Positions 52,939 to 62,389 of a DNA stretch of 64,000 nucleotides are shown here, in pieces. The stretch lies in contig JAKPJZ010000121.1 of the NCBI GenBank assembly GCA_029553955.1, forward strand, positions 1-64,000. Reading direction: 5' to 3'. The translations under genes were made by a program, and so were the position numbers. The notes beneath the pieces were generated by a model. The model saw only the letters and a list, made by a program, of their open reading frames with translations, had not been told where the DNA came from and did not search any database. The stretch comes from Chloroflexota bacterium. Its GTDB lineage: Bacteria > Chloroflexota > Anaerolineae > SpSt-313. Numbering within the stretch: the first letter of the stretch is position 1; each line of letters opens with the position of its first letter.

Positions 52939-55900
52939 GCACATGCACCACGAGCAGCACCGTCTGGCCGGCGCGCTTGAGCTTGTCGGGCTCGATCGCT
53001 TCGGGCGTGTCGGCCGGCGTGTCAGCCAAGCGGTCGGAGCCATCCCAGCTCACGTAGGCGCTGAGCGCTGAACGGCCGCCAAAGCCGGAGGCGGTGTACT
53101 GGCCAAAGTGCGGGCCACGGCCGCGCGTGGTGACCGGCACGCGGAGGCGGCCCGCGGCATCCTGAAAGAGCTGCACCAGGCTAAAGCTCGTCCCCTGGCC
53201 GAGGGCGATGGCCTTCCCACTGCCGCCGCCCAGGCTGCTCAACTCCAGCACCGCCTCGACGCGCAGTATGCCAAAGCCCCCCTTGGCGTTCATGACGTTC
53301 TTCACACTCAGGCCCTCGGCGCGCTCGCCCCCTGTCCAGGCCACAAAGACCACTGTCTTCTTGGGCTGGTAGGGGCTCGCCTTGAGCAGGCGCGCCATTT
53401 CGAGCATCGCAGCCACACCCGAGGCATTGTCGTTGGCGCCGGGGAAGAGCATGCCGTCGGGGTCGGTGCCCGGCCCGTCATAGTAGGCGCTGATCAGGAT
53501 CACATCGTTGTCGAGCGCCTCGCCCTTGCGCCCCATCTGCGCGCCGGTGCCGGGGATGTGGCCGATGACGTTAAAGTAGCTGGGCGAGGAGGAATCATCC
53601 AGCTCGAGCGCAATCTCGAGATGGACGCTCGCGCCCGGGTTGGTCGAGGCCGCCTCGCCGACGCCGAGTCCCTGGGCCATGCGGTCCAGCTCGGCCAGGC
53701 TGCTCCCGGCCGTCGCCAGGAGCCGCTCAGCCAGCTCCGGCGTGATGATCATCGTCGGCTGCGGTGGGCGGGACTGGGGATCCCAGGTCACGAGGTCGGC
53801 GGAGCCGAACAGGCGCTTCTCCTGTATCGCCCCCAAGTCATCGCTGACGATCAGAACGCCCGCAGCAGCCCGGACGTCAAAGCCTGTCGGCAGCGAGTTG
53901 CGTACGATGACAACACGCTTGCCGAGGTTCAGCCGGCGCAGGCCGTAAGCATCGGGCTTGCCCGTATCGGGCGCAGGCCCCAGGGCGAGGCCAACGATCT
54001 GGCCACTGTCCTCGCCGAACCCTCCGTACCTGCCGGTGTACTCAGCAAAGTCCTGCCGGTGCACCAGTTGCTCGGCCACGGCGCCACTGCTGTCGAGGAT
54101 CTCGAGCAGCGGCGTCTCGACCAGGTGATAGCGCGGCTGGACAGTGCTCTGGATAAAGGTGTTGTCGTCGCCGGTGGGGAAGAGGCCCACCTCCTCCATG
54201 CGCCTGGCGATATAGTCGGCCGCCGCCCTGGCGCCGGGCGTGCCCGTCTCGCGGCCCCCGAACTCGGGCGAGGCCAGCACCTCGATATCGGCCATCACCC
54301 GCGAGGTATCGAACTGGACCGCCTCGGGGCGGTAGAGCTCGATGGGCGCCGTGCTGCGCACCGCCCACCCCAGGCCGAGCACGAGCACGGCGCCAGTCAC
54401 CATGGTGTAGCGGTTCACCAGACGCGCCACGTTCAGCCGCGACTCGGCCATAAAGCGGCGCAGCCCCTCACCCCACAGGTTGAAGGTGAGGATAGCCAGG
54501 AAGATGGCCAGCCCTGGCGACCACGCCAGCCAGGGATAGCTGCGCCACCAGTTGCGCACGTTGGCCAGCAGCGCCCCCCACTCTGGCACGTCGGAGAAAT
54601 GGTAGGAGGGCCCGCTCAGGCCGGTGCCGAGGAGCTCCACCTTGAAGCCGCCGCCGAGAAAGATGTTGAGAAAGCCCAGCTCGGCCAGCAGCATGAGCAT
54701 GCCACCCATCTCGAGCACCGCCAACACCAGCAGCGGCACCAGGAGCTGCGGCAGCACGTGCCAGGTGAGGATGCGGTTGGGCCGCGCCCCCACCGATCGC
54801 GCCGCCTCGATGTACAGCTTGGGCTTGATGCCGATCACCTGCGCGCGCACGTACTGCGCGATCTCGCCCCAGCCCACGATGCACAGCGCGGCGACGAACA
54901 CGCCCATCCCCTGCTCGATGCCCAGCGCCAGCACGGCGATCATGGCAAAGAGCGTCACCGGGAAGGCCGCCCACACCGCCACCATGCCGTTCACCAACCG
55001 CTCGAACCAGCCACCACGCCACCAACCCGCCAGCAACCCCAACACCGTGCCCAGCAGCACGCGCGCCAGAGTCGCCGCCAGCGCCAGCGCCAACGTCTGC
55101 TTGGCCCCAGCCAACACGAGCGCCTGCATGTCGCGCCCCACAATGTCGCTGCCCCACGGGAACACCGACGACGGCGCAAAGGGCGGCCCGCCGGTCTTGC
55201 CCTCGATCGTCATGATGTTGTTGGTCTGATAGGGGTTCGCCGCGGTCAACTGCTCACCAAAGAGGGCCAGGCCGAAAAAGCCCAGCACCAGGAGCGTGCC
55301 CAGTATGAGCGCGGGGTTGCCGAGCGCGATGCGCAGGTTGCGCAGCCCGTCGGACCTTCTCGCCTGGCCCGCCTCGGTGGCCTGCAGCCGGCGCGTGGCC
55401 ACAGCATCCTGGCGCGCCGCTTTGCGCACCGGTTGTGCCGGCCGGTGCGCGCCGGGGAGGCGTCGCAACAGCCCCGCGCCCAGCTCGCGCACCTGCAGCA
55501 CCACATCCTTGAGCGCATAGCTGGCGTCGGCCAGCTCTTCGCGCCAGCTGCGCCGCTCCTCCTGCTCCTCGCCGCCTGGCGCTTGGCGCAGCCGCGGGTC
55601 CACAATGCGATAGATCAGCTCCAGCGCCAGGTTGATCAGCAAAAAGATCGCGCCCAGCGCCACCAGCAGGTCCGTCACTAGCGCCGCCGGCCCCTTGCTG
55701 ATCGTCTCCAGCAGCGTCTGCCCTATCCCAGGCCAGAGGAAAAACGACTCGACCACCGGCAGGCTCGCCAGCGAAAAGCGCAGCGACGTCCCCAACGTGG
55801 TCAAGATCGGCGTCAGCACGTTGCGCAGCGCATGGCGCATCAGCACCACCCGCCATGCCAGCCCCTTGGCCTGCGCCGTGCGGATATAGTCCTCACTCAG

Positions 55901-56515
55901 CACGCCCGCCATGGCCACGTAGGTCACCTGGACGATCTGCGCCAGCGGCCGCACCGCCAGCACCAGCACCGGCATCACCAGGTGCGCATCCCAGCCAAAC
56001 CCCGTCGGCGGCAGCAGCGCCTTGCTCAATGACAGCAAGTTGAATATCTTGGTGTTGAGGATCCACAGCAGCATCGCCAGAAGGAAACTGGGCGTCGACA
56101 CGCCCAGGATGGAGAGGAGCAGGATCGCCGTCGACGCGCCGCGCCGCCGCAGCAGCGCCACCGCAATGCCCAGCGGCACGCCGATGATGCCGGCAACCGC
56201 CACCGCCAGCACCAACAGCGCCGCACTGCGCGCAAAGAGCGTGCCCACCACCTCGAACGCCGGCGTATACGCCTTGTGCCACAGGTAGGTCGACGGGTGC
56301 TGCGCCAGATAACTGCCCGTGCGGGCCAGTGCCTGGAACGCCGCATCGAGCGGCTCGGCCGGCAGCCCGGCCCGGCCGCGCTCGGCCACGAGCAGGCCGA
56401 ACTGGGCGAGGTAGGCAATGGCCAGCAGGATGACCAGGCTCGACAGCAGGCGCCGCAGGATGGCCTGGACGAACGGGCGCTGCAACAGCGCCCTGGGCGA
56501 TGACTCGGCAGTCAT
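52916..56515 (-). CDS. Fusion of two peptide-ABC permeases with a degenerate M28 peptidase domain
   Basis: A 1199-aa protein. Residues 1-320 are a DppB-like permease (EDYIRTAQAKGLAWRVVLMRHALRN). Residues 395-690 are a DppC-like permease (GSDIVGRDMQALVLAGAKQT, YIEAARSVGARPNRILTWHV). A further helix follows (about 703-720), then an M28-type domain (730-1199). In that domain the first zinc His is replaced (ISAYYDGPG, about 1010), the Asp of GANDNASG (about 1028) is kept, the EE pair reads GGERAEG (about 1061), and the C-terminal His is gone. Peptidase activity is therefore unlikely; peptide binding outside the membrane is possible. The two permease subunits are normally separate. No ATPase or binding protein is adjacent. 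GGAGGG lies eight bases before the ATG. Confidence 0.87.
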   Translation of the reverse strand: MTAESSPRALLQRPFVQAILRRLLSSLVILLAIAYLAQFGLLVAERGRAGLPAEPLDAAFQALARTGSYLAQHPSTYLWHKAYTPAFEVVGTLFARSAALLVLAVAVAGIIGVPLGIAVALLRRRGASTAILLLSILGVSTPSFLLAMLLWILNTKIFNLLSLSKALLPPTGFGWDAHLVMPVLVLAVRPLAQIVQVTYVAMAGVLSEDYIRTAQAKGLAWRVVLMRHALRNVLTPILTTLGTSLRFSLASLPVVESFFLWPGIGQTLLETISKGPAALVTDLLVALGAIFLLINLALELIYRIVDPRLRQAPGGEEQEERRSWREELADASYALKDVVLQVRELGAGLLRRLPGAHRPAQPVRKAARQDAVATRRLQATEAGQARRSDGLRNLRIALGNPALILGTLLVLGFFGLALFGEQLTAANPYQTNNIMTIEGKTGGPPFAPSSVFPWGSDIVGRDMQALVLAGAKQTLALALAATLARVLLGTVLGLLAGWWRGGWFERLVNGMVAVWAAFPVTLFAMIAVLALGIEQGMGVFVAALCIVGWGEIAQYVRAQVIGIKPKLYIEAARSVGARPNRILTWHVLPQLLVPLLVLAVLEMGGMLMLLAELGFLNIFLGGGFKVELLGTGLSGPSYHFSDVPEWGALLANVRNWWRSYPWLAWSPGLAIFLAILTFNLWGEGLRRFMAESRLNVARLVNRYTMVTGAVLVLGLGWAVRSTAPIELYRPEAVQFDTSRVMADIEVLASPEFGGRETGTPGARAAADYIARRMEEVGLFPTGDDNTFIQSTVQPRYHLVETPLLEILDSSGAVAEQLVHRQDFAEYTGRYGGFGEDSGQIVGLALGPAPDTGKPDAYGLRRLNLGKRVVIVRNSLPTGFDVRAAAGVLIVSDDLGAIQEKRLFGSADLVTWDPQSRPPQPTMIITPELAERLLATAGSSLAELDRMAQGLGVGEAASTNPGASVHLEIALELDDSSSPSYFNVIGHIPGTGAQMGRKGEALDNDVILISAYYDGPGTDPDGMLFPGANDNASGVAAMLEMARLLKASPYQPKKTVVFVAWTGGERAEGLSVKNVMNAKGGFGILRVEAVLELSSLGGGSGKAIALGQGTSFSLVQLFQDAAGRLRVPVTTRGRGPHFGQYTASGFGGRSALSAYVSWDGSDRLADTPADTPEAIEPDKLKRAGQTVLLVVHVLSRETNY

Positions 56516-56879
56516 GAGGCAATCCCTCCGCTATGCAGTGCGCTGATACGTGCAGTGAGGATCGCCAGAGGCAGCACAGCCCCGACCGGGTATGGGCCGT
56601 GCCTCGGGGAAGAGCAGGAGCACCGAGGGCAGGGGATACGACGGATCGCGGCTGACCCGGGCAAGCCAGAGATTCCGCTTGCCCGGTGAGTGCATTGGCT
56701 CTGGCGATCAACCCTTCGCAAGAAGCAGGGATAGCTGGTATTATCCGGGTAGTATACTACGGGTCACGCAAAAAAGCATCTCTCTGTGCAGATGCAAGTT
56801 TTGGGGCCGCTCTCACGTATAATAGAGCGAATGGGAAGAAGGATAGTCTACCTGGCCTCTGGCCAGGCCGGAGGCTGGC
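56516..56879. other. Divergent intergenic region between transporter fusion and sigma gene
   Basis: A gene-free 364 bp. It has a hairpin with arms ACCGGGCAAGC-like near 56655-56690, a 12-bp perfect palindrome GTAGTATACTAC at 56749-56760 that could be an operator or a bidirectional -10, a GCATCT/AGATGC hairpin near 56776-56797, and TATAAT at 56818-56823 without a good -35. The last may be the sigma gene's own promoter. Confidence 0.5.
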
Positions 56880-57461
56880 ATGGACCCCTGCAGCGATGAG
56901 CTGCTCGTCGAAGAGAGCAAACGAGGCAGCCGGGAGGCGTTCACAGAGCTGGTGCAGCGCCACCAGGGCGCCGTCTACAGCCTGTGCTATCGCACCGTCG
57001 GCAACCCCACGGAGGCCGAGGACCTGGCGCAGGAGGCCTTCCTGCGCCTCTACCGCAGCCTCGATCGCTTCCGGCGCGGCGCTCGCCTGCGCCCCTGGCT
57101 GCACAGAATCGCGGTGAATGCGTGCCTCGACGCGCTGCGCAAACGCAAGGAACCGATGCTGTCGCTGGATGGAATGCGTGAGGGCGGCACAGAGCCCCCC
57201 ATCCCCCATGGGGGAACCCTACCCGAGGAGGCTTGCCTGGACCGCGAGCTGCAGGCTGCCGTGCAACAGGCGCTCCTCCAACTGCCCGGCGATTATCGCA
57301 TCGCGCTTGTCTTGCGCTACCTGGAGGATCTGTCGTACCGGGAGGTCGCCGATGCGCTCGGCGTCCCGCTGAGCACTGTCGAGACGCGCATCTTCCGGGC
57401 CAAGAAGATGCTTGGCCAGGTTCTCTCGTCCCCAACTGTTGGGGGAAAGGAGGGGGCATGA
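56880..57461 (+). CDS. ECF-type RNA polymerase sigma factor
   Basis: A 193-aa sigma-70 family factor. Region 2 has FTELVQRHQGAVYSLCYR and GNPTEAEDLAQEAFLRLYRSLDRF; region 4 has LPGDYRIALVLRYLEDLSYREVADALGVPLSTVETRIFRAKKML. GGAGG lies five bases before the ATG. Its stop overlaps the start of the anti-sigma gene (ATGA). Its targets are unknown; an autoregulated promoter upstream would be normal. Confidence 0.95.
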   Translation: MDPCSDELLVEESKRGSREAFTELVQRHQGAVYSLCYRTVGNPTEAEDLAQEAFLRLYRSLDRFRRGARLRPWLHRIAVNACLDALRKRKEPMLSLDGMREGGTEPPIPHGGTLPEEACLDRELQAAVQQALLQLPGDYRIALVLRYLEDLSYREVADALGVPLSTVETRIFRAKKMLGQVLSSPTVGGKEGA

Positions 57462-58999
57462 ACTGCTCCTGGAAAGATGCGGAGGCCCAGCGCTTCGCCG
57501 AAGGCAGCCTCGACCCCGAGCGCCAGGCGGCTTTCGACGCTCACCTCGAGGGCTGCGCCGTGTGCCGGGCGCGGGTGGCCGAGGCGCAGCGCGTGGAGGG
57601 CCTGCTGCGCGCCGGCATCACGCCTGTGGCCGCACCGGTGACACTGGCCTCGCGGGTGGCCAGCGCCACGGCGGCCGAGCGCGAGGGCCGGCGGGCACGC
57701 AGAGGTCTGCTCGTCTTCGGCCGGCGGTTCTCGCCGGCACTGGTGGGCGTAGCCGCGGCGCTCGTCTTGGCGGTGGCCGCCTACACCGTGGCGCCGGGGG
57801 CCGTGCTGGCGCTGGCGCAGCGCGTGCTGTTCTTCGTGCCGGGCCTGGGCATCAAGCCGGCCGGCGACAGCACGCTCGTGGCCACCGCGCCGGTATCGGT
57901 GCCGAGCGGCGCTCTGACCTTCACCGTCGAGGCGCTGCTGTCGGACGGCACCAAGACGACGGTCAAGTTCAGGCTCGCCGGCCTGCCCGGCGGCAAACAG
58001 GGCTGGAGCTCGCAGCCGCCCAAGGACCGCGTGCCGGTGCTGCGCGACGCCGCGGGACGCGAGTACGGCATGACCGGCGGCTTTCAGGGCGTCGGCGGCA
58101 GCATGGCGGAGAATGTCGTCGAGGGCGAGTTTGGCTTTGCACCACTGCCGGGCGATCTGCGCAGCATCGACGTGATCATGCCGCTCGACTACCTGGTGCC
58201 CGCGGCCGTCGTGCCCGGGGCTGACCAGCAGAGCCTGGTAGCCCAGGTTCGCCTGGCGCCGCCGGCTGAGAGCGGCTTGCCGGCGGCCACGCCCCAGGGC
58301 GCGCAGGCCACGGCCAACGGCGTCACCCTGCGCGTAGCGGCGAGTAGCCTGGAGGCCGGCCGTACGGTGGTGTTGGTGGAGGGCGAAACCGAAGGCATGG
58401 CCCGCGTGACCATGCTGGGCAGACCGGGCGACGACTCGGCCGCCGCGGCTGCCCTGCGCGACGACCGCGGGCGGACCTACCCGCTGGCGCCCGAGGGTGA
58501 CGGCACGACAGTGGTCGGCAATCCGTTCCACAAGGATCTCTACTTTGCACCCGTGGCACCTGGGGCCGGCCGGTTCACCCTGAACGTCGCCGCTGTGCAG
58601 GTGATGGAGAGCGCGGCGACGAGCGTGACCATCCCACTGGAAGGACACAAGGCCGGCGAAACCTTTGCCCTCGACCGCGCCATAGACCTGGGCGGGCACC
58701 AGGTCGTGCTCACATCGGCGCGGCTGGGGAGCGATCAACTGCCGGGCCAGGAGCCGCAGACGTGGCTGTACGTCAGCGTGGACCTCGGCCTGACGGCGGA
58801 TGGACGCACGCTCTGGTCCTTCAGTGCCCGGCGAGCGAGCGGCGATGGGTCCTCGATGTGGAGCTATGGCACGGGCGAGGGCGACCGCTTCTTCGGCGTG
58901 CCGGTCGGGCCGGGCGACAAGAGCGTGACTATCGATCTGCACAGCCCCATCGTCGTCGTCGAAGGCCCGTGGGAGGTCAGCTTCCCAGCCGGGCAGTAG
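57458..58999 (+). CDS. Transmembrane anti-sigma factor with large extracellular domain
   Basis: A 513-aa protein. The N-terminal zinc anti-sigma motif is FDAHLEGCAVCRARV (His, then Cys-x2-Cys). A single membrane helix (about 87-105, FSPALVGVAAALVLAVAAY) leads to about 400 extracytoplasmic residues, rich in beta strands and resembling DUF4179-like sensor domains. It should hold the ECF sigma factor at the membrane until a signal arrives. It is coupled to the sigma gene by ATGA, with GGAGGGGG just before the start. Confidence 0.9.
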   Translation: MNCSWKDAEAQRFAEGSLDPERQAAFDAHLEGCAVCRARVAEAQRVEGLLRAGITPVAAPVTLASRVASATAAEREGRRARRGLLVFGRRFSPALVGVAAALVLAVAAYTVAPGAVLALAQRVLFFVPGLGIKPAGDSTLVATAPVSVPSGALTFTVEALLSDGTKTTVKFRLAGLPGGKQGWSSQPPKDRVPVLRDAAGREYGMTGGFQGVGGSMAENVVEGEFGFAPLPGDLRSIDVIMPLDYLVPAAVVPGADQQSLVAQVRLAPPAESGLPAATPQGAQATANGVTLRVAASSLEAGRTVVLVEGETEGMARVTMLGRPGDDSAAAAALRDDRGRTYPLAPEGDGTTVVGNPFHKDLYFAPVAPGAGRFTLNVAAVQVMESAATSVTIPLEGHKAGETFALDRAIDLGGHQVVLTSARLGSDQLPGQEPQTWLYVSVDLGLTADGRTLWSFSARRASGDGSSMWSYGTGEGDRFFGVPVGPGDKSVTIDLHSPIVVVEGPWEVSFPAGQ

Positions 59000-59050
59000 C
59001 GTACCAATCAGACGTTTGTCGTGCGGCGCAAGCGGGGGTGAGGTCGCTCC

Positions 59051-59518
59051 TCACCCCCAGCGCCTCCGCCTCGGGATGCCGAGCTCACGCAAAGCATCCT
59101 CCCAGGCGCCCCGCATCACCAGGTAGGATGGCATCCTGTCTCTGGCCTCAGCCGCAGAGAACTCGGGGTCGAGGTAGCGCAGCTTGAGCAGCGCACGAAT
59201 ATCCCTCGCCTTTTGCGCTGCTGTGGTCTTGGCCACCCGGAAGTGCCGGGCGATATCCTGAGGGGAGATGCGGGGCTCGGGCCTGCGGCCGAACAAAACG
59301 TTGAGCTGCGCCAGGGTGCAGATGACTCCTGCCGCCCACACATCGGGCCGGCCCTGCAGGAAGGGCACGACCCGCTTGCGCCCCAGCTTGTCTACGAGGT
59401 TGCCGGCCAGTGGCACGTACTCCTCGGTCAGGTAGCGCCGGCAAAAGTCGGCCGTGGCATACTTGAGCTCCTCACGGATGGCTTGAATCCGCTGCCTGTC
59501 CTCTTGGCTATATGGCAT
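59051..59518 (-). CDS. DUF6398-like protein with helix-turn-helix region
   Basis: A 155-aa protein. FCRRYLTEEYVPLAGNLVDK, then RPDVWAAGVICTLAQLNVLF, then ISPQDIARHFRVAKTTAAQK follows the DUF6398 pattern. The last segment looks like a helix-turn-helix. Function unknown; such domains often occur with SEC-C motifs, though none is fused here. The ATG at 59518 has GGAGGG five bases upstream. It converges on the anti-sigma gene. Confidence 0.75.
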   Translation of the reverse strand: MPYSQEDRQRIQAIREELKYATADFCRRYLTEEYVPLAGNLVDKLGRKRVVPFLQGRPDVWAAGVICTLAQLNVLFGRRPEPRISPQDIARHFRVAKTTAAQKARDIRALLKLRYLDPEFSAAEARDRMPSYLVMRGAWEDALRELGIPRRRRWG

Positions 59519-59689
59519 AGCACCCTCCATTGCTGTGGTCACATCCATCCCCATCTGTAGCCCCTGACATTGTAGGCCCCGTGAGGCAAGCTGTCGACTG
59601 CACAGGGATAGCCTTCGTGATGAAGAGAGTCGTCGCAATCGCGCCGCGCCCGAAGCCATGGACGCGACAATCCTCCCACGTGCAGACCG

Positions 59690-59970
59690 TAGCCTAGCCC
59701 CAATACCGTTCAAATAGGGCGGCGCGCTGGCCGCGGTAGCCCGAGGCTCCCGTGGTAAGCCTCGGGCAGCCCCGCGGCGTGCGCGCGCTGTGGCGCTATT
59801 TGAACGGCATTGAGCCTAGCCCCCCTTGGCCGCCGCAGGCGGCTTCGTGGGCGTCGGTCTCCGCCCGTGTCAGGATAATGCCTGCCAGCCATGGCGACAA
59901 TCCCATCGTGACCACGGCGTAGCCTAGCCCCCCTTGGCCGCCTGCGGCGGCCAAGGGGGGCTAGGCTACG
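59690..59970. repeat. Composite of palindromes in a 657-bp gene-free region
   Basis: ACCGTTCAAATAG near 59706 faces CTATTTGAACGGC near 59795, enclosing GCCCGAGGCTCCCG and CGTGGTAAGCCTCGGGC. A 53-bp palindrome with 25-bp arms (CGTAGCCTAGCCCCCCTTGG) lies at 59918-59970. Between them is GGCGGCTTCGTGGGCGTCGG, related to 30940. No gene is seen from 59519 to 60175. Confidence 0.75.
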
Positions 59971-60104
59971 GTGCCCCGCCGCGTTTTCAGATCAGCCTCT
60001 ACGCCCGCCCTGCGGGCAGAGTCACGGATGAGAACAGCGGACGCCGTTTTCTCGGCAAGGGCACTCACAATGACAGACTGAACAGCTAACCGGAGCCGCG
60101 GCGC

Positions 60105-60133
60105 TTGCAGCAGGCTTGCTCACGTGCTACAAT
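60105..60133 (+). promoter_or_regulatory. Promoter of nth
   Basis: TTGCAG, a 17-bp spacer, TACAAT. The start point is near 60140. This excludes any start codon upstream of that point and supports the TTG at 60176. Confidence 0.65.
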
Positions 60134-60175
60134 CCGCTCAGGCATAGTTCACTGCCCTGGAAGGAACCCGACAGG

Positions 60176-60943
60176 TTGCGAGTCTGCGATGGCCCGGCGG
60201 GGGCCGATATCCCGCCTGAAGAACTGGAGGCCCTGCGCGCCAAGCTGCTAGAGGTGTACCGGCGCCTGGTGCGCGTCTTTGGCACGCCCGAGCGCACGGG
60301 GCACCTCGACCCGGTGAGCGAGTTGGTCTCGACCATCCTGAGCCAGAACACTTCCGATACCAACCGCGATCGCGCTTTTGCGCGCCTGCGCGCCCGCTTC
60401 CCCACCTGGGAGGAGGTGCGCGATGCCGACGTGCGCCAGATCCGCGAGGCCATCCGGCCGGCGGGGCTCTCGGAGGTCAAGGCGCCGCGCATCAAGCAGG
60501 CGCTCCAGATCGTGAGCGAGCAGGCCCAAGGCCGGCTCTCGCTCGACTTTATGAACGACATGAGCGTGGCCGAGGCCAAGGCCTGGCTGACCGCGATCAA
60601 GGGCGTGGGCCCCAAGACGGCCGCCATCATCCTGCTCTTCTCCTTCGGCCGGCCCGCCTTCCCGGTCGACACGCACATCCACCGGGTGGGCAAGCGCCTG
60701 GCGCTCATCGGGGCGCGCGTCTCGCGTGAAAAGGCGCACGGCATCTTTGAGGCGCTGATCCCGCCGGAGCTCTACTACCCGGCGCACATCGACATCATCC
60801 GCCACGGGCGCGAGATTTGCCACGCGCAGCAGCCGCGCTGCGAGGTCTGCCCCCTGCGCGACCTCTGCTGCTACTATGCGACCTGTGTGGAGCGAACGGT
60901 GAGCGGCCCGCCTTCGCTGTGCGGGGGGACGAGTGATGCGTGA
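60176..60943 (+). CDS. nth: Endonuclease III
   Basis: A 255-aa DNA glycosylase/AP lyase that removes oxidised pyrimidines. The helix-hairpin-helix is WLTAIKGVGPKTAAIIL with the catalytic Lys; the catalytic Asp is in FPVDTHIHRVGKRL. The 4Fe-4S motif C-x6-C-x2-C-x5-C is complete (CHAQQPRCEVCPLRDLC). TTG at 60176, ten bases after AAGGA, is preferred because the promoter -10 lies at 60128. The end is followed by an ACGCAT repeat. Confidence 0.95.
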   Translation: MRVCDGPAGADIPPEELEALRAKLLEVYRRLVRVFGTPERTGHLDPVSELVSTILSQNTSDTNRDRAFARLRARFPTWEEVRDADVRQIREAIRPAGLSEVKAPRIKQALQIVSEQAQGRLSLDFMNDMSVAEAKAWLTAIKGVGPKTAAIILLFSFGRPAFPVDTHIHRVGKRLALIGARVSREKAHGIFEALIPPELYYPAHIDIIRHGREICHAQQPRCEVCPLRDLCCYYATCVERTVSGPPSLCGGTSDA

Positions 60944-61074
60944 TGCGTAATGCGTGATGCGTGATGCGTGATGCGTAACCCTTCTCACACGCACGCGTAT
61001 CGCGCCCAGCAGCATCATTCGCCGTGGACCGACCTTTACGTATTACGCAGTACGCATTACGCATCCCGCATCAC
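60932..61074. repeat. ACGCAT-family repeat with heptamer runs
   Basis: Seven or so tandem GATGCGT-type heptamers (60933-60978) face TACGTATTACGCAGTACGC and ATTACGCATCCCGCATCACG at 61037-61074. It lies between nth and the next gene. Confidence 0.85.
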
Positions 61075-61097
61075 GTGTCACCGAGAGGAGTTGGACC

Positions 61098-61610
61098 ATG
61101 GGACAAGGAAAGACCTTCGGCCTCATCCTCATCGTTGCCGGGCTGGTCATTGGCCTCGCCGCTGGGGGCTGGCTGAGCATGGCGCTCGCCTCCGGGCAGA
61201 TGGCGTCGGGCGGGTTCGCCCTGGGCCTGGCGCTCGTGGCCATCATCGTCCTGCCCTTCTTCGCCGTTGGAGCTGTCATGCTGGTGCGCGGCGCCGCCGA
61301 GGGCCGCGACATGGCCCGCGTGGCCCAGGAGCGCCGGCTGTTGAACATGGTGCTCACCCAGGGCCGGCTGGCCGTGGCCGACGCCGCGCTGGAACTGAAC
61401 GTCTCGCGCGACCAGGTCAGGGCCTACATCTATGACCTCGTCGGCAAGGGCCTCTTCACCGGCTACATCAGGTGGGAAGAGGGCATCCTCTACGCCCGCG
61501 ACGCGGGCGAGATGCGCACCAACAAGTGCCCCAACTGCGGCGGCGAGCGCGAGCTCGTCGGCAAGGGCATCGTCCGCTGCCCCTACTGCGGCTCCGAGCT
61601 GTTCTTGTAG
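61098..61610 (+). CDS. Two-helix membrane protein with winged-helix-like region and zinc ribbon
   Basis: A 170-aa protein I cannot assign. Two membrane helices (about 6-25 and 40-66), then a helical region resembling a winged helix (LNMVLTQGRLAVADAALELNVSRDQVRAYI), then a C-terminal zinc ribbon (CPNCGGERELVGKGIVRCPYCG). AGGAG precedes the ATG. The same zinc-ribbon architecture occurs near SPFH proteins in other genomes, and an SPFH gene lies 2 kb downstream. Confidence 0.75.
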   Translation: MGQGKTFGLILIVAGLVIGLAAGGWLSMALASGQMASGGFALGLALVAIIVLPFFAVGAVMLVRGAAEGRDMARVAQERRLLNMVLTQGRLAVADAALELNVSRDQVRAYIYDLVGKGLFTGYIRWEEGILYARDAGEMRTNKCPNCGGERELVGKGIVRCPYCGSELFL

Positions 61611-61621
61611 GCATGCGGGGG

Positions 61622-61728
61622 GGGGGCTTCACCGCAGAGGCGCAGAGACGCGAAGGGAACGCAAAGAAAAGATGATCTCTTCACCTTGGCGCCCTCTTCG
61701 CGTCTTTGCGCCTTTGCGGTGAAGCCCC
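61622..61728. repeat. ACCGCAGAGGCGC inverted repeat, 107 bp
   Basis: Arms GGGGGCTTCACCGCAGAGG and CCTTTGCGGTGAAGCCCCC, with CGCAGAGACGCGAAGG inside. It fills the spacer between two co-directional genes. Confidence 0.85.
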
Positions 61729-61751
61729 CGTGGTTCCTCATGGAGGGCGCC

Positions 61752-62309
61752 ATGGGCGAGAGTGCTTCACCCGTGCCTGGACCGTACACGACCGTGCTGG
61801 TGGCGGTGCTCAAGTCGCCGCGCGACCTGAAACTCGCCCGCGAGCAGCACTGGTATCGCATCCCCGTGAGCAAGCTGCCCACGCGGGCCATCGGCGCGCC
61901 CATCCTGGCCTTCTACCAGCCCAAAGCCTTCGGCGAGGAGCGCTGGGCGGTGCGCTATTATGCGCTCGCCGAGCGCTGGGCCGAGGCGCGGCGCATCGAC
62001 CTCCTCCCCAACGAGCCCGACCACCCCAACGCCCACGAGCGCTACTACCAGGTGTGGCTCGGCCCGATGCAGGCCCTGCCCCACCCCATTGCCAGCCGGC
62101 GCTGGCGCCGCATCGCCTTCATCGTCACCCACTGGCAACGCCTGCTCGACGCCGAGGCCGTTGAGGATCTGCTGCACGGCTCCATCTGGGACGAATCGCT
62201 CTGGCAGGCCATGCGCAACCTCGGCTATCTCGCCGAGCACGTGCTGCGCGAACTGCGTGGCCGGTTCCCTCCAGTGGAGAGAATAAGCCACAGAGGCCAC
62301 GAAGGCTAG
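61752..62309 (+). CDS. Protein of unknown function, about 185 aa
   Basis: I do not recognise the family. It is rich in aromatic and arginine residues (EQHWYRIPVSKLPTRAIG, FGEERWAVRYYALAERW, IASRRWRRIAFIVTHWQRLL). The pattern of a small basic domain starting WYRIP suggests an EVE/ASCH-like nucleic-acid-binding fold, but this is a guess. The ATG at 61752 has GGAGGG just upstream. The last eight residues (ISHRGHEG) come from a CACAGAGGCCACGAAGG repeat. Confidence 0.65.
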   Translation: MGESASPVPGPYTTVLVAVLKSPRDLKLAREQHWYRIPVSKLPTRAIGAPILAFYQPKAFGEERWAVRYYALAERWAEARRIDLLPNEPDHPNAHERYYQVWLGPMQALPHPIASRRWRRIAFIVTHWQRLLDAEAVEDLLHGSIWDESLWQAMRNLGYLAEHVLRELRGRFPPVERISHRGHEG

Positions 62310-62389
62310 TGAGCATGAAACCCCTGGTGTCCTTCGTGGTGAATACCCGGGGGTCTATCCCACAGTTGTGGGGCACCCGGGTGCCGGGC

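Noticed and set aside
60932-61074. Replication origin or iteron array, from GATGCGT heptamers
   Set aside because: Similar blocks occur at two other spacers, with no initiator gene or AT-rich segment; they are an ordinary repeat family.
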